Part shown: positions 9,068 to 17,552 of the stretch, piece after piece
How the letters are laid out: every line of letters begins with the position of its first letter
Position numbering within the stretch: the stretch's first letter is position 1
Program-made: the position numbers and the translations under genes
The notes under the pieces: model-generated
Told to the model about the DNA's origin: nothing
Database searches by the model: none
Seen by the model: only the letters and a program-made list of their open reading frames with translations
From: Methylovulum miyakonense HT12
Lineage (GTDB): Bacteria; Pseudomonadota; Gammaproteobacteria; Methylococcales; Methylomonadaceae
DNA: 64,000 bases
Direction: 5' to 3'
NCBI RefSeq assembly: GCF_000384075.1
Contig: NZ_KB913025.1
Span: 4,089,901-4,153,900, forward strand

Positions 9068-10816
9068 CTAGTGCTGGTGGCTTTGCAGAAATTCAAGAAA
9101 ACGCGGGTAAATGTCTTGGGCGGCATTCTTGCCGATAATCACATCGGCATGGCCATAATGCGGGAAGACATGCAGTTGGTGGCGGCCTGGGACGATTTGC
9201 TCAAGACGTTGGTGGCAAACGATATTGGAATCGGTGAACAAGGCGTTTTCTTGTCCGGTCACCAGCAGCATGGGCGTTTGGATGTCTTTAGCGTAATCGA
9301 AGTAATTGTCCGGCAAGCTCTGGTAACGCGGGTCACCGGGAAGGTATTTGACGGCGGTGTTGTCGGCCTTGACCATTTTCAGCACATGCCGGTAATAATT
9401 GACGCTGCTGCCGCCAAACAAGTCGCCAGTCCGCCTGTGGGTGATGTCATGGAGGTTTTCATGCTTGAACAACACCGGAAAACCATAGCCCCACATGAAA
9501 CTGGTCATGTGGCATTCTGGCGAATCGCATTCGTGGTGGAAGGCCGACACCAACCAACCTAGCAGTTTGCCGAAAGAAAAACCCGGTTGGCGTTGCCACC
9601 ACGGGTTCAGGTATTCAACGCCCAAGACGTAATCGCACATAAACGGCCCGGCGGCGAGCTTAAACTTGGCAAAGGGCGGGATCCTCGGAGTCAATGCCAC
9701 GCCATTGGTGATAAGGCTATGTATGTCGGTGACCGCCTTGCCGAACAAGCTCATCGTAAACGACAACGCGCCAAAGCAATGGCTGATGACGTGGATACGC
9801 GCATCCGGCCCCACGGCCTTGCGCACCGTGGCGATGGCGGCGGGATGGTCATACAAGGCCAAGTCATCGACGTTGTAACGGTTACGGCTGAGGTTGTAGG
9901 TTTGGCGGTTGCTGATCCGCCCGTCCATCGTCCAGACATCGGTAAAGCCGTTGTCCAGCAGATAGGAGGTCAAATTGTAGTGTTCCGGCATGATGAACAT
10001 ATCGCTGGCGGCAGTCAGCCCAGGAATCAGCACGACCACATCCCGGCAAGGCGCACGTTTGAACCGTAGCAAGCTTTGCCCCAAACGGTCGGCGGTGTTG
10101 TAGGGATGGGTGGTGATTTCTGCATTTTTCACGCCTTCGGTGGTGTACAAAGGGATTTCCCGTTCAAAACTGCCCATTTTGGGCATCAGGGACGGCCCGT
10201 AAGTCTCCCACAAGACCCCGAAGAAAAACTTGCCGAAGCGTTCCATCGCCCCTAGCCGCTCTTTGAACGTCGGTGCATCAGCACGCATGGTCGTCAATTG
10301 GTGCATAAAATCAGGCAACAAGATATGCAAGATGCCCGTCGCGAACAATTCCGCTTCCGCTTCTTCTTCCGCCTGCAAATGCCCACGGAACAAATTGGTG
10401 AACAGCGTGGTGGTGTCCTGCCATAGATCGGGGCCAATATTGTCCTGGATGCTTTTAAAGCCGCTCATGGTCAATGGCTGTCCTGATTCGTCCTCAATAA
10501 ACAGCCGATAACGCATTTCCTTGCGGTTGAGGTCGGCGGTATCGACAAATAAATTAAAAACGCCTTTTAACACCGGACGCTGGCCGCCGACGATATTGCC
10601 TTGGACATAGCCAATGGCTTCGGCCTGATGCGCGGGGGACGCTAAAAAGGCATCGACATCATCGGTTTTGATGGTGAGGTGGAACATAAAATAGTTATCC
10701 GCCGCTTTGCCTTGGTCGAAACCATCTTGATAAGACGTTTCACCCGCGGCGAGATAGCCTTTCATTTCTTCGGTGAATTGGAAACCGATGGCTTGGGAGT
10801 GTGTTTGTGCATTCAT
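9068..10816 (-). CDS. alpha/beta hydrolase with cysteine nucleophile, partner of GMC oxidoreductase
   Basis: The 582-residue product has an N-terminal region of about 250 residues of its own kind (including a repeated-strand part, residues 40-120) and an alpha/beta hydrolase domain from about 258 (DVVVLIPGLTAASDMF). The nucleophile elbow is HVISHCFGALS, so the expected serine is replaced by Cys347, as in polyhydroxyalkanoate synthases. An acid in LLVTGQENALF and a histidine in FPHYGHADVI complete a plausible triad. The stop codon of the GMC gene overlaps its start (ATGA). In some bacteria a similar domain is fused behind cholesterol-oxidase-like GMC proteins, so the pair probably works together on a sterol-like or lipid ester substrate. 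The substrate is inference. Confidence 0.7.
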   Translation of the reverse strand: MNAQTHSQAIGFQFTEEMKGYLAAGETSYQDGFDQGKAADNYFMFHLTIKTDDVDAFLASPAHQAEAIGYVQGNIVGGQRPVLKGVFNLFVDTADLNRKEMRYRLFIEDESGQPLTMSGFKSIQDNIGPDLWQDTTTLFTNLFRGHLQAEEEAEAELFATGILHILLPDFMHQLTTMRADAPTFKERLGAMERFGKFFFGVLWETYGPSLMPKMGSFEREIPLYTTEGVKNAEITTHPYNTADRLGQSLLRFKRAPCRDVVVLIPGLTAASDMFIMPEHYNLTSYLLDNGFTDVWTMDGRISNRQTYNLSRNRYNVDDLALYDHPAAIATVRKAVGPDARIHVISHCFGALSFTMSLFGKAVTDIHSLITNGVALTPRIPPFAKFKLAAGPFMCDYVLGVEYLNPWWQRQPGFSFGKLLGWLVSAFHHECDSPECHMTSFMWGYGFPVLFKHENLHDITHRRTGDLFGGSSVNYYRHVLKMVKADNTAVKYLPGDPRYQSLPDNYFDYAKDIQTPMLLVTGQENALFTDSNIVCHQRLEQIVPGRHQLHVFPHYGHADVIIGKNAAQDIYPRFLEFLQSHQH

Positions 10817-12588
10817 TTTGATGCTCCAGAATGGGTGGTTGATGCCGCCAGGTCATCGCTGTGTTTTGCGCCGGTGATGCCTTCCGCTATCCACTCGGAC
10901 ACGGCGGAGATGGTGGCGATAGGGTTGGCCCCCACCGCCGTCGGCAACACCGAACCATCCGCAACATACAGGCCTTGGTAACCGAACACTTGCCCGCGTT
11001 CATGGTCGTGGGAACTGACCACGCCTTGTTCAGGGCTGTCGGCGAGGATGCAACCGCCCAGCGAGTGGACAGTGATGTTATTGCGGAAAGGCCAAAGCCA
11101 GGTAGGCAACGGGAAGAAGCAATGGGATTCGACAAAAGCCTTAAATTGTTGGCCGCTATCGAGAATGGCGTCATAGAGCGGCATGCTGGATTTTTGCGGC
11201 CAATCCAAATCCAAATGCCCGTCACGTAGGGTCAATACCCCGTCACCTTTATCCAGTCCCATGCACAACAAAACCACACTGCGGTAAGACATGTCGCCTT
11301 TCAACATTTGATGGAACAAGTCGCCCAACGACCCCGTCCATTTGCCGCCGAACACGGTTTGCACTAACCGCCGCCATAACGAAAAAACCATGTTGAACAC
11401 TTTTTTCAGGCTATCCAAGGGATTTAAACCAGGTTGCATCCCTTCGATAAACCAGGCGGCGAAATTAGGGTAGCTGGCATCTTCCAGGATAAACGCACGG
11501 TTAGGGTCGTGGTCTTTGAACAGGTTGTAGTCGGTATATTGGGTGATGACCGGGCCGTAATTGGGGTCGGCGGGCTTTTGGCCTTCCACGACAAACGACA
11601 GGAAATCGCCATTACCGGAAAAACGCTTGCCCAAGCGTTGGCTGAGCCGTGGCAAGGAGCCATAGACATCCCGGCAACGCAGCAACAATTCATTGGAACC
11701 CAAGGTGCCCGCCGACACGACGACACGTTGGGTATCGACGGATGTTTCGCCCCGGTCGAGATGGCGGTAATACACGCGATAGCCAAACTCACCTTGGGCC
11801 ATCGTGTCTTCTTTACCCTGCGCATTGAGGGGGATGATTTTCTCCGCGACCGACTCGGTTTCTATCCTTGCTTTATGGACGTGTTCGGCGACATGTAAAT
11901 AATTCAGGTCAACGGTGTTTTTGGAATGGGTGTTACAGCCCACATCGCATTCCGCACAATAGGTGCAAGAGGTTTGGGTCGCCCCATAACGGTTGGTTTC
12001 TTGGATGCCAATATCCGTAGCTTTTTGGAAATTGTTGCCGAAAAAAACGCAAATGTCCGCCAAAGTAGACGTGCGGTTTTGGTCTTTGGCAAAGGCTTGG
12101 AACAATTCCGTGCGGACGATTTTACGGCGTGGCTCATGTTCCCAAGACGGGATAGGACGTGCGCCCAGCACGGAGCGGGCGATTTCGTAGTAAGGTTGTA
12201 AAGACGTTTTGTTGATGGACTTAGGCCAGCCGCATTCAAAGACTTTTTCCGGCGGCTCCAGAAACACATTGGCATAAATCAGCGAGCCGCCGCCCAAACC
12301 TGCACATACTAGGGCATCCATGCGGGTAAAGTTACGGATATCAAACATCCCGCGCAAATTACGTTCGCGAAGGTTTTTAGGCCGTTTGGCCTGATCGCCT
12401 GAAGGACTCCAGAAGTTATCCGCCATCGCATGGGGCGTGCGCGGAAACGATCCCATCGGGTAACGTTTGCCGCGTTCGAGCAACAGCACCTTGTCTTGCC
12501 ATTTTTGCGCTAACCGGCAACAACTGACCGCACCGCCAAAACCACTGCCAATCACAACGGCTTCAAGCATTTCATTCTTTTCACTCAT
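10813..12588 (-). CDS. GMC-family FAD oxidoreductase, cholesterol-oxidase-like (ChoD type)
   Basis: The 591-residue product opens with a dinucleotide-binding VVIGSGFGGAVSCC, followed by ALVCAGLGGGSLIYANV, typical of cholesterol-oxidase-like GMC enzymes. Residues near 210-225 form a CTYCAECDVGC cluster (CxxCxxCxxxC) as in ChoD-type proteins; it could bind an iron-sulfur cluster. The C-terminal block has HSLGGCILAD and GLYVADGSVLPTAVGANP, the usual GMC active-site His and Asn region. It should oxidise an alcohol group with FAD and pass electrons to a carrier; the membrane-bound di-heme protein at the end of the same operon is a possible acceptor or downstream enzyme. First gene of the operon, with a 4-bp overlap to the hydrolase gene. 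Natural substrate unknown. Confidence 0.82.
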   Translation of the reverse strand: MSEKNEMLEAVVIGSGFGGAVSCCRLAQKWQDKVLLLERGKRYPMGSFPRTPHAMADNFWSPSGDQAKRPKNLRERNLRGMFDIRNFTRMDALVCAGLGGGSLIYANVFLEPPEKVFECGWPKSINKTSLQPYYEIARSVLGARPIPSWEHEPRRKIVRTELFQAFAKDQNRTSTLADICVFFGNNFQKATDIGIQETNRYGATQTSCTYCAECDVGCNTHSKNTVDLNYLHVAEHVHKARIETESVAEKIIPLNAQGKEDTMAQGEFGYRVYYRHLDRGETSVDTQRVVVSAGTLGSNELLLRCRDVYGSLPRLSQRLGKRFSGNGDFLSFVVEGQKPADPNYGPVITQYTDYNLFKDHDPNRAFILEDASYPNFAAWFIEGMQPGLNPLDSLKKVFNMVFSLWRRLVQTVFGGKWTGSLGDLFHQMLKGDMSYRSVVLLCMGLDKGDGVLTLRDGHLDLDWPQKSSMPLYDAILDSGQQFKAFVESHCFFPLPTWLWPFRNNITVHSLGGCILADSPEQGVVSSHDHERGQVFGYQGLYVADGSVLPTAVGANPIATISAVSEWIAEGITGAKHSDDLAASTTHSGASK

Positions 12589-13352
12589 TTCTTCCCCCTT
12601 AATAGGGTTTGGGCGGCGAGGCCAACCAAACCGATTTTTATTATTGTCACTAAGCAGGTTGTTGAAAAAACCAACAAAAAATCAGGGCTAATAAGGCATA
12701 AGTTAATGCTGCCATCGAATCAAAAACCAGCCCGCCCAAAAGGATGCCCGTAGTTTAATTTCATAGATAACAAATTGATTTAACTTGGTTTATAACTAAT
12801 ATCTACCTTACCCTGAGGCCTGATGATAAGCCATATGCACAATGGGTTGATATGAATTATTACCATTTCGTGACATTTTTTTTATTTATATGAACTTATT
12901 TGCAATTGCCGCCAAGAACTGGCTTGGAAGCGCTGTTTAGGATGACGTACAGCCCAGTAAATTGGCTACGTTTATATGGCATAAATTGCTTTAGAGCCTA
13001 ACGGCCTGGGCAATTACTGCCGTAATGGCGCTGGCCTTACCCAACAATTTCATACCAAGCAACGCCTAACCATCAGGTTCTTTTTAAGGCTGCTGCGTCA
13101 TTGGCACAATGCAGGTTTTTGCAGGGCATTGGTCACGTCAATCAATTTGAAGTAGCTGTGTTTATCCACTTTGTCGGGTTTATGACATCAGTCAGCCGCG
13201 GTTAGCCGCTTAACAGCCCTGGCCAAATGCCCGTGAAGCCCCTTGCTATCAGGCTTTGTAGCGGGATGCCTGGCAAACCGCCGGAAGTTGGCCTCATTAT
13301 TGAATGCCCCTTTCCCTTAACGTGATACGACAAAGCCAAGCACCGCAAAACC
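12589..13352. other. 764-bp intergenic region between divergent operons
   Basis: I see no convincing coding region, RNA gene or repeat here. It must hold the promoters of the GMC operon (leftward) and of the orphan/amine oxidase group (rightward). The part from 12760 to 12900 is AT-rich and is the likeliest regulatory stretch. Confidence 0.5.
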
Positions 13353-14303
13353 ATGAATAAACCGCTCCCCCTCAATATCCCCGTTAAGCCCGCCCCGCTT
13401 GCCGAAGTGGCGGGAATCCAAGCGGGCCGCCGGTACCACCTAACCCTCCCGGTTTTGACGGAGAATGCCGGACAGGCCATTGCCGCCAGCCATGACCCGC
13501 AAAGCGGCATCGTCGGCGCCTACCGTCTGGACGCCCATTCGGCAGGGAGCGAGCCAGTCGACTTGAGCATGCAACCGGTGCGGTGTTTTGTTTGGGATGT
13601 GGATTCGCTCAGCCCCGTTGTCCGCAACTGCTTGCAGGGTGATTCTGGAGCGCCAGCGTTTTTTGGGCATAACCGTTTAAACTTACATGATGCGGGTTTG
13701 GACGGGCCAGAAGTCCGTATGCAAAATGGCCAGCCTGTCCTGGCCATTGCCCCCCGGTTCGATTTGGAATGGGCCACCCGCGCTTTCCCTAGCCAACTGG
13801 GTTGGGTGCAGTTAGTGGAATCGTCGCGGACATTACAATTTGAAGAAGGTGGCTCCTGGGTTTTGCTCGACACCGAAGCGGCGGGTGGCCCTGTGCTGTA
13901 TCTGGACGATGCCAACGATAACCGGGCGGTCAAACCGGTTTGCGCGTTCCAGCAACAGGGTGATAGGCAGCGGTTTAGTTTTATAACCGCCGTGACGCAA
14001 CCTATCCCGTCCGAATTTAATAAAAAAGCCGTCGCGTCCGTCAGCGTCCTGGAGAAATACACGGGGTATTTCATGCAAAACGCCGCGCCCGATGATCCTG
14101 AACGCCATATCTGGACACCCCTGCATCTGCCCATCGTTTGGGGGTGGAGCATCCGGGTGCAGCAACGGTATGACAGTGTTTGGGATATTTTCCGCAAAAA
14201 ACTGATCCTGCCGGCTGCCAGCACCGAAGCGCCCGCCTTGCCGCACTGGCAAAGCAATTCCGTGTTATGCGGCACAACAGCGGGCGGTTGCGGCGCATGC
14301 TAG
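13353..14303 (+). CDS. orphan protein with cysteine-rich C-terminal tail, coupled to an amine oxidase
   Basis: The 316-residue product has no signal peptide and no domain that I recognise. It is a mixed sequence with many short beta-like segments and ends in LCGTTAGGCGAC, a small Gly/Cys tail with three cysteines that could bind metal or be a processing signal. Its last codons overlap the start of the amine oxidase gene (ATG at 14297, stop at 14301-14303), so the two are translationally coupled and probably function together; a substrate or maturation partner of the oxidase is an attractive but unproven idea. No clear ribosome-binding site precedes the ATG. Both frames are well supported by continuous coding into the next gene. 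Confidence 0.6.
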   Translation: MNKPLPLNIPVKPAPLAEVAGIQAGRRYHLTLPVLTENAGQAIAASHDPQSGIVGAYRLDAHSAGSEPVDLSMQPVRCFVWDVDSLSPVVRNCLQGDSGAPAFFGHNRLNLHDAGLDGPEVRMQNGQPVLAIAPRFDLEWATRAFPSQLGWVQLVESSRTLQFEEGGSWVLLDTEAAGGPVLYLDDANDNRAVKPVCAFQQQGDRQRFSFITAVTQPIPSEFNKKAVASVSVLEKYTGYFMQNAAPDDPERHIWTPLHLPIVWGWSIRVQQRYDSVWDIFRKKLILPAASTEAPALPHWQSNSVLCGTTAGGCGAC

Positions 14304-15391
14304 CGATTGCGGTGGTCGGCGCAGGGCTTTCGGGTTTGGCACTGGCCGACCGCCTGTTAGAAAGCCATCGCAACATCGCGGTCTTTGAAGCCCGCGGCCG
14401 TTGCGGCGGCCGCATCCTTTCCCATATGCTAAACCCGCCATCCACCCGTGATGAGGTTACTGTCGATCTAGGGCCAACTTGGGTTTGGCCCGGCCAGCAA
14501 CCCCGCATCGCGGCCTTGGCCAAACGCCTGGGCTTGGAACTGTTCCGGCAATGGGATCAAGGCCATAGCCTGTATCAAGCCGGCCCTAACGCCATGCCAC
14601 AGATGTTTACCGACACCGAAACCCACGCCGACGCGTGGCGTATCAAAGGCGGTTGCGGGCAATTGGTCGCCGGATTGGCGCATGGGCTGCCGGATCCTAT
14701 GCTGCATCTGCAACATCAATTGCTGCGTTTGACGGATTGCGGAACCCATATCGGGCTTGAATTTAAAACCGGACAGGGGCTCGCCCATTACCAGGCCCGA
14801 CAAGTGGTGTTGGCCGTGCCACCCCGGCTGCTGGCCGATTCCGTTATGTTCGAACCCGCCCTCGCGCCTAACTTACGCCAGCTGATGAAGGACACGCCCA
14901 CCTGGATGGCCGGTCACGCCAAAGCCCTGCTGGTATACCGGGAAGCGTTTTGGCGTCGCCAGGGCTATTCCGGGAATGCCTGGCTGCACTATCCCGGCAC
15001 CGTGCTGGCCGAGGTTTATGATGCTTGCCCCGCACATGGCGAATCCGCCGCCTTGTTCGGATTTTTCGGCCTGCCATCCGCACTGAGGGCAAGCCACCGT
15101 GACCATCTTGAAGCCTGGACCGTGCAGCAACTGGCCCGGCTATTCGGTGCGGAAGCGGCCCACCCGCTACAGGCCATCATCCAGGATTGGAGTGCGGAAA
15201 CGTTTACCGCAACCCGGCACGACCAAATGCCGCCAGCCAGCCACCCGGCCTACGGGCACCGTCCGCTACGCCTGGACCATTGGCAAGACAAGCTGTATTT
15301 TTGTGGGACGGAAACTGCGCAGACACACGGCGGCTATCTGGAAGGGGCTCTGGAAGCCAGCGAACGGGTTTTTACCGCACTGACACTTTAA
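14297..15391 (+). CDS. flavin monoamine-oxidase-like FAD oxidoreductase
   Basis: Starting at the ATG that overlaps the previous stop gives 364 residues beginning MLAIAVVGAGLSGLALADRL, the Rossmann FAD site at the extreme N-terminus as expected; a longer in-frame start at 14180 would lie inside the previous gene. ARGRCGGRILS is the second FAD contact, and DLGPTWVWPGQ and the C-terminal YFCGTETAQTHGGYLEGALE are typical of the amine oxidase family, the latter contacting FAD. The enzyme probably oxidises an amine or a similar CH-NH group in the cytoplasm. It is 17 bp upstream of the next gene and translationally coupled to the orphan protein before it. Substrate unknown. Confidence 0.82.
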   Translation: MLAIAVVGAGLSGLALADRLLESHRNIAVFEARGRCGGRILSHMLNPPSTRDEVTVDLGPTWVWPGQQPRIAALAKRLGLELFRQWDQGHSLYQAGPNAMPQMFTDTETHADAWRIKGGCGQLVAGLAHGLPDPMLHLQHQLLRLTDCGTHIGLEFKTGQGLAHYQARQVVLAVPPRLLADSVMFEPALAPNLRQLMKDTPTWMAGHAKALLVYREAFWRRQGYSGNAWLHYPGTVLAEVYDACPAHGESAALFGFFGLPSALRASHRDHLEAWTVQQLARLFGAEAAHPLQAIIQDWSAETFTATRHDQMPPASHPAYGHRPLRLDHWQDKLYFCGTETAQTHGGYLEGALEASERVFTALTL

Positions 15392-15408
15392 ATCGGGGAC
15401 AACCGAAT

Positions 15409-15867
15409 ATGAACACACCCATCAACAACGACAGCATCGCCCAATTCCATCGGCATATCGCCGGACAACAACCGCTGTTGAAAAACCGCTACGGGCAATT
15501 GCTCGCCCAAGACCTTTCGCGGCAACAATGGGACGGCTGCTTCGAGCGCAATGTGCTGGCGGTTTTAGGGCAGTTTTATGATGAAGCCTTAGTGTATTTA
15601 AAAACCCTGCCGTTAGATAGCGCAGCAAGTCCCGTCAACCGGGGCTTGTCGGATTTGACCAAACAGATATTGGCGGCTTTCGATGGCTTTGTTGACGAAT
15701 TCCTACTGTTTGTCGTGGACAGGCACCGCACTTCCTGCGCCTTGTCCAATTTCCCCGATGAACATAAGCCGGACAAGGCTTATGTCAATGCGGTGAAACA
15801 TGGCATCGCCGGGTTGTGGCAAAACTTTGCCTTAGCTGCCAATGCGTATGTCCTGGAATGCCAATAA
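15409..15867 (+). CDS. small helical protein of unknown function
   Basis: The 152-residue product starts MNTPINNDSIAQFHRHIAGQ at 15409, 17 bp after the amine oxidase; a longer frame would run inside that gene. It looks soluble and mostly alpha-helical, with no signal peptide or membrane segment. No motif that I know is present; two cysteines (RTSCALS, LECQ at the C-terminus) and several His residues are scattered. Placement between an FAD oxidase and a glutathione S-transferase suggests a role in redox or stress metabolism, which is only context. The reading frame is supported by tight spacing on both sides (23 bp to the GST gene). Confidence 0.6.
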   Translation: MNTPINNDSIAQFHRHIAGQQPLLKNRYGQLLAQDLSRQQWDGCFERNVLAVLGQFYDEALVYLKTLPLDSAASPVNRGLSDLTKQILAAFDGFVDEFLLFVVDRHRTSCALSNFPDEHKPDKAYVNAVKHGIAGLWQNFALAANAYVLECQ

Positions 15868-15890
15868 CACTAACCCCTTAGGAAAACCGC

Positions 15891-16511
15891 ATGAAATTAT
15901 ATATGACCCCCGGCTCCTGCTCGACCGGCATCCATATTTTATTGGAAGAACTCGACCTGGTGTTTGAAGCGCATCTGGTCAACCTGATGGCTGGCGACCA
16001 CACCACGCCGGAGTATTTGGCCATCAACCCCAAAGCCACCATCCCGGCATTGGTGCGCAACGACGGCAGCGCATTGACCGAATTCCCGGCCATCGCCTAT
16101 TGGCTGGCCCGCAGCTATCCCAAGGCTAAGCTGTTGCCTGGCGACCCGGACGGCGACGCACGGGCGATTGAGCTGATGGATTATGTGGTCGGCACAATCC
16201 ACGGGCAGGGTTTTGCGAGGATATTCACCACCGGCAAATTCACCGTCAATGAATCGGATAATGAGACCGTCAAAGCCCAGGGGCTGGCCATCGTCAACCA
16301 GGCCTTTGCCATCGTCAACGCTATGTTGCCGCCGCAAGGCTACGCGCTGGGCGCATTCAGCATCGCCGATGCCGCCTTGTTTTATGTCGAATTTTGGGCG
16401 GACAAAACGGGTGTGGCGTTGCCGGAAAACTGCTTGGCACACTACCGCCTGATGCTGACGCGCCCGGTGGTCAGGCGGGTGTTGATGGAAGAAGGTTATC
16501 GTGTAAACTGA
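15891..16511 (+). CDS. glutathione S-transferase family protein
   Basis: The 206-residue product has the standard GST size and layout: an N-terminal thioredoxin-like domain beginning MKLYMTPGSCSTGIHILLEE, with the GSCS motif as probable catalytic Ser/Cys region as in beta-class enzymes, NPKATIPALV supplying the cis-proline, and LTEFPAIAYWLA with the E/S-type glutathione-binding edge. The all-alpha C-terminal domain includes YALGAFSIADAALFYVEFW, the N-capping box. It would conjugate or reduce electrophiles or peroxides with glutathione in the cytoplasm. It lies in a plus-strand group with a hemerythrin and an AlkB-like dioxygenase, which together point to protection from oxidative or alkylating damage. 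Confidence 0.85.
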   Translation: MKLYMTPGSCSTGIHILLEELDLVFEAHLVNLMAGDHTTPEYLAINPKATIPALVRNDGSALTEFPAIAYWLARSYPKAKLLPGDPDGDARAIELMDYVVGTIHGQGFARIFTTGKFTVNESDNETVKAQGLAIVNQAFAIVNAMLPPQGYALGAFSIADAALFYVEFWADKTGVALPENCLAHYRLMLTRPVVRRVLMEEGYRVN

Positions 16512-16556
16512 CAGGCTTTTTGTTGGGCACGTTTTTGAATTGAGAAAGGGGCAAAA

Positions 16557-16952
16557 ATGGCATTGCTGGAAAAAACTGGAACGCTGACCGTACCGTATGG
16601 GCCGATTGACCAGGATCATGAAGAATTCATCAACCTGCTAAATGCGCTGGACACCGTCACTAACGCGGACTTCCCCGCGCTGTTCCAAGAATTGTACGAG
16701 CACACCGAAGCGCATTTTGAACGCGAAAACCAATGGATGGCGCAATCCGCTTTTCCGGCGCTCATTGACCATAAGGGCGAACACCAACGTGTGCTTGGGG
16801 AATTCAAGCAGTTCAAGTCGCGGGTTGACAAAGGGCTGGTTGCGTTTGGGCGTTCGTTTGTCAGGGACAGGCTCCCGCAATGGTTTGCACTGCATGTGAC
16901 GACCATGGACACCGCGCTGGCCATGCACCTTAACCAACAGCCCCCGGTTTGA
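16557..16952 (+). CDS. bacteriohemerythrin
   Basis: The 131-residue product has the single-domain hemerythrin pattern: an early His in IDQDHEEF, HTEAHFERE giving HxxxE, HKGEH giving HxxxH, and a C-terminal HVTTMD giving HxxxxD. All ligands for a di-iron oxygen-binding site appear present. Single-domain hemerythrins bind O2 reversibly and, in methanotrophs, have been proposed to supply O2 to membrane oxidases; that role here is inference. A good ribosome-binding sequence (AAAGGGG) precedes the ATG at 16557. The gene follows GST by 45 bp and precedes the AlkB-like gene by 12 bp on the same strand, so it is likely co-transcribed with an O2-dependent enzyme. Confidence 0.85.
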   Translation: MALLEKTGTLTVPYGPIDQDHEEFINLLNALDTVTNADFPALFQELYEHTEAHFERENQWMAQSAFPALIDHKGEHQRVLGEFKQFKSRVDKGLVAFGRSFVRDRLPQWFALHVTTMDTALAMHLNQQPPV

Positions 16953-16964
16953 CGGGATTGCCGG

Positions 16965-17552
16965 ATGCCAAGCGGCCCTGAACTTAAGCTGATTGACGGT
17001 TTTTACGATGCCGCCGAAAGCGTGCGGCTGTACCAGCAGTTGCTGCACGGACAAGGCTGGCCTGATAACCGTTATGTCGTCGCCGGGCGGCAATTTATCC
17101 TGCCCCGGTTACAAACTTGGCACGCCGATCCCGGCATACGCTATAGCTATAGCAACAACCTATTGGAAACCCGCCCGTGGACACCATTGCTATTGGCGAT
17201 CAGGGCGCGGGTCGAGTCGCACTTGGATTTTTCGTTCAATTCGGTGTTGGTCAATTTATACCGCAACGGCGGGGATCATGTCGGTTGGCATTCGGACAAT
17301 GAACCGGAGCTAGGCGGGCAACCCTTGATCGCGTCATTGACCTTGGGCGCGGAACGCCCGCTGCAATTCCGGCATAAACAATCAGCCCGGCAAGGGCAAG
17401 TCTTATTGCCTAGCGGCAGCTTGCTGGTCATGCAGCCGGATTTCCAACACCATTGGCTGCATAGCGTCCCCCCAGACCCCAACTTGACCGACGGGCGGAT
17501 CAACCTGACTTTCCGCAACGTCATCCCAGTCAGCCGCCGTTTTTCAGATTGA
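16965..17552 (+). CDS. AlkB-like 2-oxoglutarate/Fe(II) dioxygenase
   Basis: The 195-residue product resembles the short AlkB proteins of the ALKBH2/3 type. HSDNEPELG contains the HxD iron ligands, the second histidine lies in QHHWLHSVP, and RINLTFR near the C-terminus supplies the arginines that bind 2-oxoglutarate. NLYRNGGDHVGWHSD is a strong family signature. It should remove alkyl groups from DNA or RNA bases by oxidative demethylation, using O2, Fe(II) and 2-oxoglutarate. It is last in the plus-strand group and overlaps the convergent methyltransferase gene end by 9 bp (17544-17552). Confidence 0.87.
   Translation: MPSGPELKLIDGFYDAAESVRLYQQLLHGQGWPDNRYVVAGRQFILPRLQTWHADPGIRYSYSNNLLETRPWTPLLLAIRARVESHLDFSFNSVLVNLYRNGGDHVGWHSDNEPELGGQPLIASLTLGAERPLQFRHKQSARQGQVLLPSGSLLVMQPDFQHHWLHSVPPDPNLTDGRINLTFRNVIPVSRRFSD

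Noticed and set aside
13202-13510. 102-codon minus-strand frame upstream of the orphan protein gene
   Set aside because: It runs antisense into the coupled orphan/amine oxidase unit and shows no feature.
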